From assembly GCF_014839835.1 (NCBI RefSeq), contig NC_071616.1, positions 36,659,307 to 36,723,306 of the forward strand: a stretch of DNA of 64,000 nucleotides, read 5' to 3'. Of the stretch, positions 63,808-64,000 are shown piece by piece. The position numbers were made by a program, and so were the translations under genes. The first letter of the stretch is position 1; each line of letters begins with the position of its first letter. The notes beneath the pieces were generated by a model. That model did no database searches, had not been told where the DNA came from, and saw only the letters and a program-made list of their open reading frames with translations. Origin of the DNA: Dryobates pubescens. Its lineage: Eukaryota; Chordata; Aves; Piciformes; Picidae.

Positions 63808-64000
63808 CTGTCAAGAGAGAAGAGAAGCTATCAGTATTGCAAAAAGATACGACTCACCCTAGGAGGATTTTGGTTTTCCCAGGGGACCCAGAAGAGAGAT
63901 GGGAATCCACCATTCCCATGCTCCAGACTGCAGGCATGCTACTTTTCTATAATGTGCAAGACTGGGAGACAGTGAAAGCATCTGCATCCTTCTCTTTGCT
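63808..64000 (-). other. DLST: DLST intron 1 (partial)
   Basis: Intronic sequence upstream of the first DLST coding exon in the window. Exon 1 and the promoter lie to the right, outside the window. Confidence 0.7.

Overview
The window is nuclear DNA from a bird. The evidence is vertebrate split genes with GT-AG introns, CpG-island promoters and many truncated CR1 LINEs, the dominant avian interspersed repeat. All five protein-coding genes are orthologues of the human 14q24.3 cluster, in the same order as the human map as I recall it but read in the opposite direction: MLH3 (+), EIF2B2 (-), PGF (+), RPS6KL1 (+), DLST (-). Species is not determined.

Layout. 1-9.9 kb: the last eight coding exons of MLH3 (mismatch repair and meiotic crossover endonuclease); earlier exons lie left of the window. 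10.9-16.6 kb: complete EIF2B2 (eIF2B beta, 8 exons, 351 codons), tail-to-tail with MLH3, with a CpG-island promoter at 16.0-17.05 kb holding a 15-bp minisatellite. 17-27.1 kb: GC-rich gene-poor spacer with two CR1 fragments. 27.1-34.2 kb: complete PGF (7 exons, 164 codons) with a skippable heparin-binding exon. 34.2-39.1 kb: spacer with an isolated GC-rich block and orphan poly(A) motifs. 39.1-47.6 kb: RPS6KL1 (10 coding exons, 636 codons), an MIT-domain protein with a degenerate kinase domain. 49-64 kb: DLST (E2 of the 2-oxoglutarate dehydrogenase complex), all coding exons but the first, on the minus strand and tail-to-tail with RPS6KL1; its introns hold most of the CR1 copies, one LTR-like insertion and a 118-125 bp tandem repeat.

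The genes share no pathway: DNA repair, translation initiation, angiogenic signalling, a probable pseudokinase and mitochondrial metabolism. They are neighbours by conserved synteny. I found no new multi-gene system. The points worth a second look are gene-level: a shifted N-glycosylation pattern and alternative 3' ends in PGF, a lost DFG aspartate and an ATGA-overlapping upstream ORF in RPS6KL1, a symmetric exon carrying the MLH3 nuclease motif, a weak MLH3 splice donor, and several repeat structures.
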